A DNA stretch of 64,000 nucleotides from Jaminaea rosea (Eukaryota > Basidiomycota > Exobasidiomycetes > Microstromatales). The DNA is taken from the NCBI RefSeq assembly GCF_003144245.1, contig NW_020289980.1, positions 372,001-436,000 of the forward strand, read 5' to 3'. Made by a program: the position numbers and the translations under genes. Below the pieces are notes generated by a model. That model was not told the origin of the DNA, did no database searches, and was given only the letters and a program-made list of their open reading frames with translations. Positions within the stretch are counted from its first letter, which is position 1. Every line of letters starts with the position of its first letter. Below, one piece after another: positions 10,301-20,874 of this stretch.

Positions 10301-10772
10301 TGCGCCCACTGCTCAGAAGAAGGCAGCAGCAGCACGTCGCAGCGGCGGGGCCGGTGCTGGAGGCGCAGCAGCAGGGCAACGCAAGTCCGTCTCAGACAGC
10401 GCCCCCTTCAGCGGCGGCGATGCCTCATCAGACCCAGCCCTAGCCGGCTTCCACCCCGGCGGTGTCTCAACGCACGGCTCCGTCACGGTGTGCGAGTACG
10501 TTTCTCCCCTCACTGGCTCACGGTGTGGCACCGAGTTCCATCGCCCGTACGACCTTGCGAGGCATCGTGAGACCATTCATGCGAAGGAAGAAGCTTCGCT
10601 GGTGAGGCAGGGCAAACTGAGTAAGGAGCAATGTAGAGTCCTGTACGTCGAGGTGGATCCGGCGCGTAGTCAGGCGACGCAGGAGTGGAAGTGCGATGGG
10701 CGCAATGGGTGTGGAAGCGTCTTCAGTAGGAAAGATGCATTGCAGCGTCATAGGAGATTGAGGAACCATTGA
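7389..10772 (+). CDS. Rpn4-like C2H2 zinc-finger transcription factor
   Basis: 1127 aa, intronless. Residues 1-1030 are low complexity: Ser/Gly/Gln/Pro-rich, a nine-Gln run near 8089-8113, and acidic blocks such as EEDDDEEEDYEPGEG. The C-terminus (from residue 1035) carries a paired finger: CEYVSPLTGSRCGTEFHRPY followed by DLARHRETIHAKEE, then CDGRNGCGSVFSRKDALQRH. From memory of the family, this matches the unusual finger pair of yeast Rpn4, the activator of proteasome genes (C-x8-C spacing, YDLTRHQNTIHAKK, FSRLDALTRH). Acidic regions and an extreme C-terminal finger pair also agree with Rpn4. DNA binding and activation are expected in the nucleus; control of proteasome genes is inference. 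The start at 7389 is preferred over the in-frame codon at 7041. Confidence 0.85.
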   Translation: MQPEAASTGAGHDFVLFDDSYGPGGMPSSSSSGSTSTLAEAMGSSSAFPSMSRSKPSFTEYRGPASVGGGSGGGDSPFGSPASRLEDDFPVTGAGGGSRPSSVGSHGSGTLSAATGIPNRKRQRGNDGRGHSSTTSLTGLAAAMGATSSNPSHQRQGSASRGYRQRHSISDDRPIPGLADTTLSNSGDDWSLADTSPQNPPSGSFGPPIGALSLGGGDGSAEQFASLFPELSQQQQQQQQQIQQNVAAMKFQPQAHMASFPNYAVQGAMPGSNAMFPASQPTPAQEAFARQQVRQELASVDQRALRGPLRDLAQGNNNVSSGGFMPTAPAQPNFEADLIAAAQSFAANSQANRGRMGDSRAPGIGLGPKQADPLALNQQQGNVDQQRNLLFPGPGINGGGTWQPDYAAPVAWSQADPDQQMQPSPPNQGGPPHRPPVGPRKRSNSFDASFLPASRPWFSQSPPQQPDMAAQNALGVAPANSLQTGPGGVGMGTGTGWTGEPTNNFNAFDLSGGQALGQTKPQRKPLTRDRSGLTVSPREMYLDASASDEGKNGLAGWSGPQLANMDANQILSQLLMSAGKDGSQVSTPKGQPNMPTYLSKPPMLRADTIRPSDSQPAAPMMGGDRHAPPTAGSSASSGLSLFSPASSDTTPDTDDSDEKPFHGSNDNFSRADYEALLRAQPQFAQPLPPPPPIQQSQRSTAPTRRPANMPRFLPSSSSSSEDEDEDSGHLVPGRVMGPHGPQSVNGGRGGAFGGSSSASSSGGGQSSYLDKPLPSQPLGRGRGLQGGYGYMPGSAESGLAIDPAEAMKSNAIDATMTPANNAAGGEAPSMRGSGASLNGGSSEASNIGGEADDGSISPSIRSGAQAITPQQGQQGFARQQFQQMRGPPGMIGSGQGRGAFGTQGSQIAAPPTVTQASSLSAPSSRRSSNASSSSNGSQWEGPDAAEEDDDEEEDYEPGEGGGARKPRGGRGAPTAQKKAAAARRSGGAGAGGAAAGQRKSVSDSAPFSGGDASSDPALAGFHPGGVSTHGSVTVCEYVSPLTGSRCGTEFHRPYDLARHRETIHAKEEASLVRQGKLSKEQCRVLYVEVDPARSQATQEWKCDGRNGCGSVFSRKDALQRHRRLRNH

Positions 10773-11022
10773 GGACGGCGAGAGTGAGGCAGGTGGAGCA
10801 TTAGCGGAACAATCAGTAGGCAGCATTTAGTCTTGAATAATAATCACATTAGGACACGTCGCAATTGGAGTACAACAGGTCATGTCGTCGTCGTTGTCGT
10901 CAAAGGTAGCAAGATGGGCCCAAGATAGAGTAGCAGGAATAGAAGCGGAGGAGCACACAGAGTAAAAGCGTTCGTGGATAGTTCGGGGTCGTCCAGCGGT
11001 GGTATCGCGTCAGGAAACTCCC

Positions 11023-14000
11023 TCATCCCTCCTTCCTCGACCCAATACCCAACGTCATCCCAATCCTCTCAATAGTACTCGCCCTCTTCCTCGATTTGAC
11101 CGTAGAGACCGGCGCTGAGGCGGACGTAGAGATCTTGGACGCGGCTGTCGCAGCCGTAGGCGTCTTGGGATCTGTCTGAGGATCAACGGCATTGCTGCTT
11201 GGCTCTGGATATGGCGGAACCATCGATTCGCTGGCAGCAGCAGTAGGAGCGTCGACCATCATTGTGTCTCCATCGGAGCCTGCAGTCGGGAGGCCCTGCA
11301 AGCCGAGATCGCCTACGGCGGACGAGGATACCGGAGCGGACATGGTCGACGACTGAGGTTGCTCCTCACCGGAAGGCTGCTCTACATGCACCTCGGGCGG
11401 TTTTGCCACAATGGTGCTTCCTCTCTTGCGGTGGAAGCGACTGTTGAGCCCGAGCAACGAGGTCCTCGTACGAGGTGAGGCGGGCGGATCGGCAGGAGGT
11501 TGCTGCGGTGAGCCTGTTCGCCCCTCGCTCAGCGACTTACGCCCGCCGCCTGCACGCAGTAGAGAGGAGAAACGGCGTTCATCTGTGTGCTTGACGTCCG
11601 AGCCTGGTGTGCCCAGGCTGCTGCCCTGTGGGATCGTGGGCGTCGTGCGAGCGCCTTCGCTCCCGCCGTCGGACATCTCGCTGCCTGCACCTGCAGCAGC
11701 GGCGTGGCGTAGCCCTTCCCTGCTCTTCTGGTGGCTCGGCAACAGACCTTTGACGGCATTGCGCGTCTTGGACATGAGGGCCGCACTGATCGAGTTGCGG
11801 CGGGAGGCTTTGGTGCCATCCGCTGCCTCACTTGTGGGAGCTGCTGCCGTGGCAGATTGGGTAGCGGTCTCTGCCTGCTGCCCAGCCGGATTGGCCTCAG
11901 CCATCTCCGCATCAGCCGCAGGGGGTGGCTCGACCACATCTGCCTCTGAGATCCAGAGCATCGACTCTCCATCGTCCGTGGCGATGCTGCCGTCGCGCCT
12001 CGTAGGCGAAGGCAATGAGCAAGGATGCAGCGCCGAGCAGTCGCTCATCGTCATCTGGGACTTGATCGACGCCGCGGAAGACTTCACGCTGCGGCTGTCC
12101 GACACGTCGCGATTGTGGATCGAGTAGGCGTGAGAGACATTGCCGTCCGTATCGCCGCCGCCCAGCGTGTGCGTCAGCGAGGTGCGACGTTGTGCTTTGA
12201 GAGCTGCGAGGAGATTTGAGGTATTGTGCGACGCCAAGTTGCGGCTGCCGGCTGAGGTGAGGGCTTTGAGGATGGCGTTGGCTGTTGGGCGAGCATCTTG
12301 GTGCTGGAAGGCTATGCGCATCATCTCGGTGCAGGCGGGAGAGAGACCCTCTGTCTCGGGTGGCAGTGGGACGCCGGCCAAAGTAGCTGCCGGAGAGAAG
12401 ACAGGTCAGTCAATGCCACGAAGAACCACGTTGGTCTGTCGGCACTTACTCTTCATCAACACCAGTGGGAAGCGCCTCGCCCACTCATGAAAGCGCGGCA
12501 AGTTGTGCTCGCATCTGTGCAGGCGATGACGAGGCTCTGTCATGTCGGTCAAGTCATCGAAATTGAAGCTGAAGGCGCAGACCGTGTCCGAGGGCTTGCG
12601 ACGATCATGAGGTGCCAAGCGAAGCAGGAGAGAGAGCACCGTGCAAGCCCAGCTCCAGATATCGCTCTTGATGCCCCATCCGCGCTTGAAGTCGCTGTAC
12701 GCCGCATCGAAGAGCGGGATCTGCGAAGGAGCAAAGTACGCCTCCTTGTGGCGCACGTAGTCGTCAAGGACGGAGCGAGAGATATGGCGATGGTCTACGT
12801 AGCGGCCTGCTTGAAGAAGAACTTCGGGTGCCATGAAGAAGGGCGAGCCAGTCAGAGAGCCGAGGCCTTCAGTGTGCACCATGTGCGGCGCTTGAGGTGT
12901 GACGGTGCCTTCTTCGAGGAAGCGGTCGAATTCTTCGACGGCGGTGGTCGAATCCTTGTAGAGATTGGGGACACAGACGAAGCGGCGACTTGCTCCCAAG
13001 TCGATGATCTTGGCTGCGCCCGTGCGGGCATCGCGCATCATGTTGGATGGCTTCAAGTCGCCGTGGACAACTGCGGTGTGGGCAAAGAAAGAGGTCAGAG
13101 CTAGTCACTTCCCAACGCACGAGTCGCTCACTTACTATGATTGGCGTGAAGGAAAGCCAGCCCCGCAGCAACATCGCGTGCGACATCCTCGACCTCACGA
13201 TGCGACCACTCCCTCTTCCTCTTTTGCCAGCCCTTCGACGTCAGCTGCGCGTCCAGCTCCACCAAACGTTCAAAGGCGAGCAGACGTGGAACTGGCCCGG
13301 TCTCCTCCTCCATCTGTGCATCCGTCATATCGGGGCGAGACTCATTGCCAGGGAAAGGCAAGTCGGCAAGTAGACGCACCAGGCCGGTCTTGTTCGAGCT
13401 GAGCTTGTCGAGCTTCGATACAATCTGGCAAAAGCGGAAGAGACGAGCTTCTCCTCTTACGACTCGAGTGTGGAAGCCAGATGTATCTCCCTTGGCTAGG
13501 GCAGCATCTGCGGCGTGGGCGAGGGAGCGGCCCTGTCCCGTCTTGGGCATCTCGTCGAATGCGCCTGACACGGGCGTCCGGCACACCTTGACAATGATGA
13601 CGGCTGGTGGGCCCGAGCGGCGGTTACTTACAGCTGAATCAGCTGGGACAGTGCCGGTTGAGGCTTGACGCCTTGCACCAAAGTCCGGACGCATTATGTG
13701 GTCAGTTGATGGGTTGCTCAGGCTGCGATTGAGAGCTCGTCGGCCAATATCCCCTGATCCGCCATCTTCACCGGGGAGCGAGACAGTGGTCAGGGCTGGC
13801 GACGGGCCCGGCAGGGACAAGCCGTGATCTTGCTCTGGGCTGAGGTGATTGGCACCGATAGCAGGGGAGGCGGTCGAGCTGGTTTCAAAAGTCACGGGGG
13901 GCGTGAAACCATCATCGCGCTCGAAGCGGTAGACCGTGCCAAAGCCGCCCTGTCAAGGTGTGAGGGGAATCAACGTCTCTTCTCGGCATTGCGTGCGAGC

Positions 14001-14381
14001 CTTGGTACTCACCTTGCCAACCTGCGCAGGTTTTGCGTCAAAGAGGGACCCATGTCGAGAGTAGCGTAAAAGCTGCTGCGCGGCGGTCGACGGCGTGAGG
14101 GTAAAGTGAAGATCCAGAGGAGGCAAAGGCAATTGCAGCGCATCAACTGGCGGATCGACCTTGGGCGAAGGAATGGGCGAGGGACCCTGGGTATGACTCT
14201 CCTTGGCCGCAATGACGGTTGGCAGCAAGCCGGTGGCGGACATGATGGTTGCTAGGACGCCAGAGGATGTCGTCGATGTCCGCTTGGACTGAGGTGAGTG
14301 ACGAGAAGGGAGAGCAAAGACTTTCGTCGTGGACGAATGGGATGCCTTTTGAGGGATTGCGGTCGACGATCGAGTAGGCAT
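11023..14381 (-). CDS. Protein kinase with split, expanded N-lobe (four exons)
   Basis: Exons 14381-14013, 13949-13136, 13070-12450 and 12386-11023, with introns of 63, 65 and 63 nt; 1055 aa. The glycine loop is GKGGFGTVY, with intron 1 cutting inside it. About 60 residues of Ser-rich insert precede the beta-3 lysine candidate (VIIVKVCRTP). The catalytic loop reads IVHGDLKPSN, so the usual HRD is HGD. The metal loop is DLG instead of DFG (KIIDLGASRR). GSPFFMAPEVLL marks the activation-segment end, then DIWSWACTVLSLLL for helix F. The last 380 residues are disordered and Ser/Pro-rich, ending in a basic tail. Catalytic Asp and Lys are present, so it may be active as a non-RD kinase. I cannot place the subfamily. 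Confidence 0.87.
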
Positions 14382-15440
14382 GACGTTAATCCCCGCCAGG
14401 CGAGGGGCTAGGAGGTGATGAGATGAAGAGGGGGAAGAGCACCAGCAGCACCTTGACGACGTTGTCGAATGCCAGGTTGGTGAGGCATGATGGCAAACGA
14501 TCTGGGCGGTGGGGCTCAGACGTCTTGCTCCCCTCCTTTCGACCTTTACGGGCGGATTGCGAGTGCCAATCTACTTCCTCTTCATATCATGGGTGCGTGC
14601 GCAGGGACGCTATTACCTTGGCCTCGCCTCACGGCTGACGGCGACCATCTACCGCTCGGGCCGCTCCCGCGACGGAACAGCGGTGAACGGACCCCCGGCC
14701 TTGCTCATCGCGCGAGAACATCGTCGTGCGATGGGATGCGCCACCCGTTTGAGCGGTCCGACAGCGGGCGGCATAAGGAGTGACATGAGCATGAGAGGGG
14801 TCCAGTTGCATTCGTCGATGATGAGCTCCTGTGAGGTCCAAGCGTCGAGAGGGGTCTTGTTCAATGAAGCGCGATATATGGAGAGGACAGAAGATTGGGC
14901 GAGATTAACCTCGCTTGGCCTCAGGATTGCGCTTGCCATCGCACGGCGTTCTCGAGATGAAATTTGGGCCCCGCGCCTGCGTTCAGCCCGCGTGATGACG
15001 ATCGGCGCCGTGACGCCCAACGCCGCTTTGATTAGCGCCACTTACCACTTGATTGAGGTCGAAGCTCTGCCTTTGTTCGCGATCCGAACGATGACCGCGC
15101 GACGCTTTATCTTCGAGCTCTCACGATCAGGACAAAGTGACGTGTCCCCAGGGCTATGACAAGGATGTCTGAACGTATGGCCCTTTGTTCAACCGGCTCG
15201 AGACGCGTCCGTGAGACAAAGGGAGCATGGTCGACCAAAACACAATGGCTTCGACATGACCGCTACAAGAGCTCGTGAACCGTATGAGCTTTCGCAGCTC
15301 CGTGCAACTGTTTACTACCACTTCGACCCCTCTACTGCTTCACACAGGAGCGGCTGGTCCCTCCTACACGCCTCGGCGATTTTTTCATCGCCCAGCATTT
15401 CTGCCAGCACGCGCAGGCCCCCTGTACCGGCTCAAGCGAC
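14382..15440. other. Intergenic region, no supported gene
   Basis: This 1.06-kb stretch lies between the divergent kinase and membrane-protein genes. It holds overlapping ORFs on both strands (the longest about 216 codons at 14509-15159), but none shows a domain, splice structure or plausible composition. I treat it as promoter and leader DNA. Confidence 0.5.
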
Positions 15441-17274
15441 ATGCTCCTGACGCCTACCGCTGTTGCCTTTGTGGCGCTCAACGCCCTTCGTATCCTTTCC
15501 GTCGTCTCGCTGATTCTCGTTTTTGCCTCCACGATTGAATCGATGATCCTCGACGGTCGTGAGGTGGCTCTGGCCCAGCCTGACGATTACGAGGACTGCG
15601 ACTACCTCCCCGGGACGGACGTGCCTACGCACGCCTGGGGCTTGTTTTGGGCACATCTCGATCGTACCTTCATCCTTATTTTGTGCCTGATCGGCGTACT
15701 GAGCGAGATCAATTGGGGTGGGATCTGCGAGCGGGGCTTTCAGCATTGCCTTCCCATCTTTAGCTTCGCTTTCGGCCTGGCGCCGCTTGGCTGTTTGCAG
15801 ATGATGGTAAGCGCGGCAGGCGACCTTGACGCCGACCAGATCGACTGACACTTGATCTCTCTTCTGATCGCCAACGCAGATTGGAACCAACCTCCTCTCG
15901 CAATACCTCGACTCCTTTCCTCTGGTCACCTCTTGGCTTCTCTCCTTCGTCGGTCTAGTCAATCTCCTCGTCGGGCTCATCTTCGCCAGGCGAGGCAAAG
16001 TGTGGCGCTGCCTGTCCATCAAAGATCGTCATGGCTGGACAGGCCCGAGCGGCATGACTCAGATGATTGATGGGCAGGAATATCCGACCGAGAAGGAAGG
16101 AGGCTCGAGCGGTCCACCCTTCTACCGTCATCTCAATCGTGCCACAAGTCAGCTCGGCGGCGGCGCAGGCGCGCAGCCTGTGCGAAGCATCTCGCAGGCT
16201 TTTGCTGCTGTCAGAGCGGCCAAAAAGGGTCGCAACCAAGCTCAGGGCGCACCGGCTCATCAGCAGGACCTTTCCCCATCGTACGAAGAAGTTTTGAGGG
16301 CGCAGGCACGCGAGGCAAATGAGCGTAGCGAGCGGGACTACTTTGGCTCCCAACTACGCCATGGTGTCAAGGGCAACGACCTTGCCGCAGACTTGGAAAG
16401 TGGACGAGTTCTCTCTGGCGCCTTCGTCTACGACAGTGAGGCCGGGCACAATATCGCGCTCGGTCGCCCACCCTCCAGAGGGACCGACACTTCCGACAAC
16501 GTCGCCGTGCGCTCATTTGGCACGGGGAGCTCGACTACCGCGTATGGCACCACGTCGAGAATGACCTCAAAGCGCCAAGGGAAGCAGCGTGCCGTCCCAA
16601 CCGCCGCAGGCTATCCCCGCTCGCCATCCTCCCTTTCGCTTGCCTTCAAGCGCCGTTCCCTCGCACTGGCCAAGGCTGCACGTAGAAGGCTCAGCTCCAG
16701 CTCCCCAAGCGCAGCCTCCTCTGCCCAGCGTCGCTACCAGCGCAAAGCTGCGCCCGAAATGCCTAGCTTGAGGCAACGTCGCCTTGCTCTAGCTGCTGTC
16801 CGCCAGGCGGAGCGTGAGCGTGACCAGCTTCGACGTCTGGCCAATGAGCTTCGACTTCCCAGCTCGGCCAAGCCGGGCGGCCGTACCGACACTAGCTTCC
16901 TCTCGCCCACCAGCGAGTATGGACCGAGCGCTGCACCGCCAGCGACAGGAACGGCCAACGCTCCAACAACCATCTACTCGCCCGGTCAATCGACGACAGG
17001 CCTGACCTCGATCTCGCGGGCACAACGTCGTTTCGGGCGGGACTCAGAAGGGGCTTACTCACGCTACGAGGCTTGGTACGATGCAGCTACTGTTGAGCCT
17101 CCCGCAGCCAGCAGGCCAAGCTTGGAGCAGCCCTTGCCCGCCTATCAGCCTTCCGTCGCCGGGTCGCAGAGAGAGAGGGCGCTGAGGGGTGGAGAGGATC
17201 TAGGATTTGGAGCTGGGCGACTGCCCGTGGCTGCTAGATATGAAAGTGAATGGGTCGAGAAGTTGAGATCCTAG
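15441..17274 (+). CDS. Four-span membrane protein with long disordered tail, function unknown
   Basis: Two exons, 15441-15806 and 15880-17274 (73-nt intron, ATG|GTAAGC...ACGCAG|ATT), 586 aa. Four hydrophobic segments: residues about 8-28, 68-88, 97-120, and one after the intron (TSWLLSFVGLVNLLVGLIFA), followed by basic RRGK. The rest, about 420 residues, is cytosolic-looking, Ser/Arg/Ala-rich and disordered, with basic stretches such as KAARRRLSSSSPS. The layout resembles fungal integral membrane proteins known only by a domain of unknown function. I cannot name a function. The reading frame and splice are well supported; the start is the first ATG before the first span. Confidence 0.8.
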
Positions 17275-17367
17275 TGCGATCACTTTGCTTCAGTCCGTCG
17301 ATCGTATGCTACCCTGTCTTGGCCATCTATTCGTCTTGGCCCATCTCATCTATATCTCTTGCTCCAC

Positions 17368-19506
17368 CTAGATCGTCGTAAGCTTGGCCTCTTCCTCCTT
17401 CTTCACCTCCTCGCCCTCATTACTCCTTTTCCTCCTCAGCACGCATACTCCCTCGACGTGGTATGTTTGAGGGAAGAGGTCCGCCCCTCTTACACTAACC
17501 ACCTCGTACCCCCCTTCACTTCCTCTCACAATCTGCCCAACGTCCCTCGCCTGCGTATGAACATTACAGCTCACGTACACGATTTGTTCCGGTCCCAAAT
17601 TTACCAGTTGCTTCACAAACGCCTCGTCACACCCGCGTCGTGGGGGATCGATGACGACAGTTGTGCGAGCGGGAGGGTAGGAGATGGTCCCGAAGATGTC
17701 CTCGGCATTGCCCGCTAGGAAACGCACGTTGGGGATGCTGTTGAGCGTTGCGTTCCTGCGCGCGAAGTCGATTGACTCCGCTGTGATTTCCACTCCAGCG
17801 ACCTCCTTGAAGAGTGGGGCTAGAAGCAGTGCAAAGAGGCCTGAGCCGCAGTACGTGTCGACGAGATAGTGTTCTTGATCCTGTCCCTCGCCAGTAGTGG
17901 AGCGAGCGGAGAGAATGGCCTCACGTACGTACTCGATGAGCCCGGGGAGGACTGAGCGGTTATTCTGGAAGAAAGACCCCGAAGGCGTCTCGAAGCGGAC
18001 ATCTTGTACTTTCTCCCGGACTACCGCACGGTATGAGGTGACGACTTCTGAGTCGCCTACCAGTGCTGGAGTGGGACCGCCATCACGCGTCGAGACAGGG
18101 TCCTTCGCGCGGTCATCTTCGCTGATGCCAAACGCAGATGCGGTGAGAGAGTCGCGAAGAAGGAGGGTGGCGCCGTTCGGGAAGGAGTTGATGGAGCTGT
18201 ACGGGCGGGTACGTGTCAGTACCAGGATGGGCTAAGTTACCGAAGGAAAGGTGTGGTGCACTCACTTCTTGACCTTCCTCTTTTCGACAGGCAAAGCCTC
18301 CTGCAGAGCCGGAGTCGCAAGGGGACACTCTTCAATATCCAAAATGCCGCTCTTCCCTCCACCCTTGATGGTATCGAAGCCGATGCTGACATCATCGGCC
18401 CACTGCCTGCTGAGCTCCTCCAACTCCTCCGGATCCACCTTGTCCAGCACTCCCTTCATCTGCTCACGCGCCTGCCCCTTGCCTTTGCCTCGGCGAAAGT
18501 TACCCTTACCACCGCCATGGGTGTTCTTACGCCGAAAGTCGGTGAGGGAGCGTGGAATCTCGAAGTGAGGGGTGAGCTTGGTGCGGTACCCGTATTGCAT
18601 TGGGGAGGGAAGTGTTGGGAGGGTGGAGGGGAGGAGGGAAGGGTCGAGCCCAGAGTAGTGCGCGAAGGCGTGGGTGACCACGTCCTGTTTGATGGACAGC
18701 TGTTTCTCGTAGGTGAGCATCTGTGTGGGCGAGGAGGGGAGAGAAATATTTATGTCAGTTGCCGCTGCGAAGGGCTCACGACTTGATGTGACACCAACCT
18801 GATATTGGCATCCCGCACAATCTCCAAAGTACTTGCACCCCACAAGATCGTCTCTTCTATCGTCGCTCTTTTCTAGTACCTCCACCAGATCGCACTTGGA
18901 GTGCAGTCTCTCATTGCGATCCACCCTCACCCTCACAAGCTCGCCCGGCAGCACATGCGGGACAGTGAGCACCCAGTCACCAGAAGGGGCAACCATGACT
19001 CCCTCGCCCTTTGCGGACAGGCGCAGCACTCGTGACTCAAAGATGGTGTCGCGTTGGAACTTGTCTTGCCATTCTCCTGATCCCTGGCCGTTGTTGGACA
19101 TGATCTCGTCCACCTTTTCCCTGCCTAGCACTGCGAGGATGTCAAACCAAATGGGTTCTTCACCCGTTTTGCAGAGGGTGGCCTGGCGAGCCTTCTCTTT
19201 TGCTTTGACCTTCTTTGCAAAGTGCTTGGGGTCGAGAGGACGCTGAGGACGGCTATTCGGCTGGTTGGCTGAAGCTCCGTTGGCGCCATTGATGCCATTC
19301 TGTGGTTGAGCAGATGTTGAGGCGACAGAGAAAGAAGAGGCGGCGGCTGTAGGAGCAGTTGAAGCACGAGGAGATTCAACCCTCTGCCTCTTGGGTGGCG
19401 GAGAGGCCGAGGTAGCAGCGGTAGATGACATGGCTCTCAGCAGCCAAGAAGTGGTGAGAAACGCTGTTGCTGCTCTTGGCCTGGCAATGAGACGGCCAAT
19501 GTGCAT
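17368..19506 (-). CDS. TRM2: tRNA (uracil-5)-methyltransferase Trm2
   Basis: Exons 19506-18799, 18720-18266 and 18196-17368, with introns of 78 and 69 nt; 663 aa. It makes m5U54 in tRNA with SAM. Seen: a TRAM-like region, CKYFGDCAGCQYQ cluster cysteines, FFQNNRSVL, the SAM motif VDTYCGSGLF, EITAESIDFARRNA, DPPRRGCD, and the nucleophile in VSCNVHTQARD. Intron 1 is a multiple of three and stop-free, so an intronless reading adds 26 residues between CQYQ and MLTYEKQL; splicing restores the family pattern. The 19506 ATG gives a basic, hydrophobic leader (HIGRLIARPRAATAFL) that could target mitochondria. A second ATG at 19431 would give a form without it. NFU1 lies upstream on the same strand. Confidence 0.93.
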
Positions 19507-19742
19507 AGACTGGTCCTCGTTGGAAGTGAGGATGATGAGAAATGCGACTTCGACGCAGCAACGCAGCCGCCCAAAACTTTGGCGCCTCAGTCCGCCATCC
19601 GCGTCCGCTTCGCAATCAAGAGCAAGCGGGCGTGAGCAGGTCAAGATACGAAGGGCCCTGTGGAAGCGCAGTATGGATCAGGCAGCATGAAAACGAGCGG
19701 TTGATATCAAAAAGAGAGAAAGAGCCATAGCCACAAGGCCGT

Positions 19743-20621
19743 CTATACACTGAATCCCATGGCCTGCTCCCTCTTCCTCTCGGCCTCTTTATCCTTGCTC
19801 AATTTGCTCTCCAGCTTCGCAAATTCGTCCAGGCTGATCTCCTCCTCCGGATCCAGTACCTGTTCCACTCCCTGGACTTCAGGAACGTAATGCTGCAGCA
19901 TTCTCTCGACGCCATTCTTGAGCGTCACAGACGAGGAGTCGCAGCCCCTGCACGACCCTTTCAGCTTGATGCGCACTAGACCGTCCGTGTCCTCTCCAAA
20001 GCCGCGATACTCGAGATCGCCTCCATCCTCCTGAATCGCCGGGCGCACACGAGTGTCGAGCAGCTCCTTGATCATGGCGACCGTCTCTGAGTCGGTGTCC
20101 AGGATGGTGGTATCACTGCTTCCTTGCTCCAGCCCCTCCTCATCGAACAACGCCCTTCCTGCAGTGAAATGCTCCATCAGCCTCGAATAGATCTCGGGCT
20201 TCAACGTCCCCCAGCTCGTCTCCCCAACTTTGGACACCGTCACAAAGTCCGGACCAAAGAAGACGGACTTGACTCCTTCGAGGCCAAAGAGGACCTTGGC
20301 GAGAGGGGAACGCATGGCATCGCGATTGTCCATGAATTCCGCTGTGCCGCTCGCCATTACTTGTTGCCCTGGGAGAAACTTGAGCGAGTCTTCATTCGGG
20401 GTTGATTCCGTTTGGATGAACATGGAGCGTGGCGAGGACGAGGAGAAGGCACGGAGTGCTGGAGTGGCTGGCAATGAGGGTGGCAAAGGTGAGGACGCGG
20501 CTGCTGGTCGAGCTGCGCTCATGAGGCGGGGCGTGGTGCGCCAGGCTGCTGTGCGGCTGCTCTCAGCGAGCTGGCGAAGTGTTGACGCTGACGATGTGAG
20601 TGCTCTTCGTGAGTTGGCCAT
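19743..20621 (-). CDS. NFU1: Mitochondrial Fe-S scaffold protein Nfu1
   Basis: 292 aa, intronless. The ATG at 20621 begins a Ser/Arg/Ala-rich mitochondrial presequence; the frame is open further upstream, but that part has no resemblance to the family. The Nfu N-terminal domain starts at MFIQTESTPNEDSLKFLPG and runs through DFVTVSKV. The C-terminal NifU-like domain includes RPAIQEDGGDLEYRGF and the cluster ligands GSCRGCDSSSVTLKNGVE. Nfu1 delivers 4Fe-4S clusters to mitochondrial enzymes such as lipoate synthase and complexes I and II. It shares a 253-bp divergent promoter with PRP5 and lies head-to-tail with TRM2 (236-bp gap). Confidence 0.95.
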   Translation of the reverse strand: MANSRRALTSSASTLRQLAESSRTAAWRTTPRLMSAARPAAASSPLPPSLPATPALRAFSSSSPRSMFIQTESTPNEDSLKFLPGQQVMASGTAEFMDNRDAMRSPLAKVLFGLEGVKSVFFGPDFVTVSKVGETSWGTLKPEIYSRLMEHFTAGRALFDEEGLEQGSSDTTILDTDSETVAMIKELLDTRVRPAIQEDGGDLEYRGFGEDTDGLVRIKLKGSCRGCDSSSVTLKNGVERMLQHYVPEVQGVEQVLDPEEEISLDEFAKLESKLSKDKEAERKREQAMGFSV

Positions 20622-20874
20622 TGTAATTAGTTCGTTGATGAATGGTGGAGAAATGCGTTGGAAATGTGAGCCCGACGTCGACTCGACTTCAAAGCCGTTC
20701 AGGCCGGGCGTGAGCGTGAGTCGAGTGGAGACGCATGTGGCAGGAACGGAACCAGAGTGAGACGACGAGACGGAGAGACGGACATGGACGACGGATGGAC
20801 GGAGGACTACGCTGAGCAGTGAGCTGCATACACTCGACCTCAATCTCCATCTCCATCTCAGTAAACCCCTCGGA
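20622..20874. promoter_or_regulatory. Divergent NFU1/PRP5 promoter region
   Basis: A 253-bp stretch between two start codons. It contains GA-rich purine runs (about 20761-20790) and a CAATCTCCATCTCCATCTC direct repeat just before PRP5. No TATA box is evident. Confidence 0.45.

Noticed and set aside
14509-15159. Possible 216-codon gene between the kinase and the four-span protein
   Set aside because: No domain, no splice signals, and a competing ORF on the other strand. The composition looks random.
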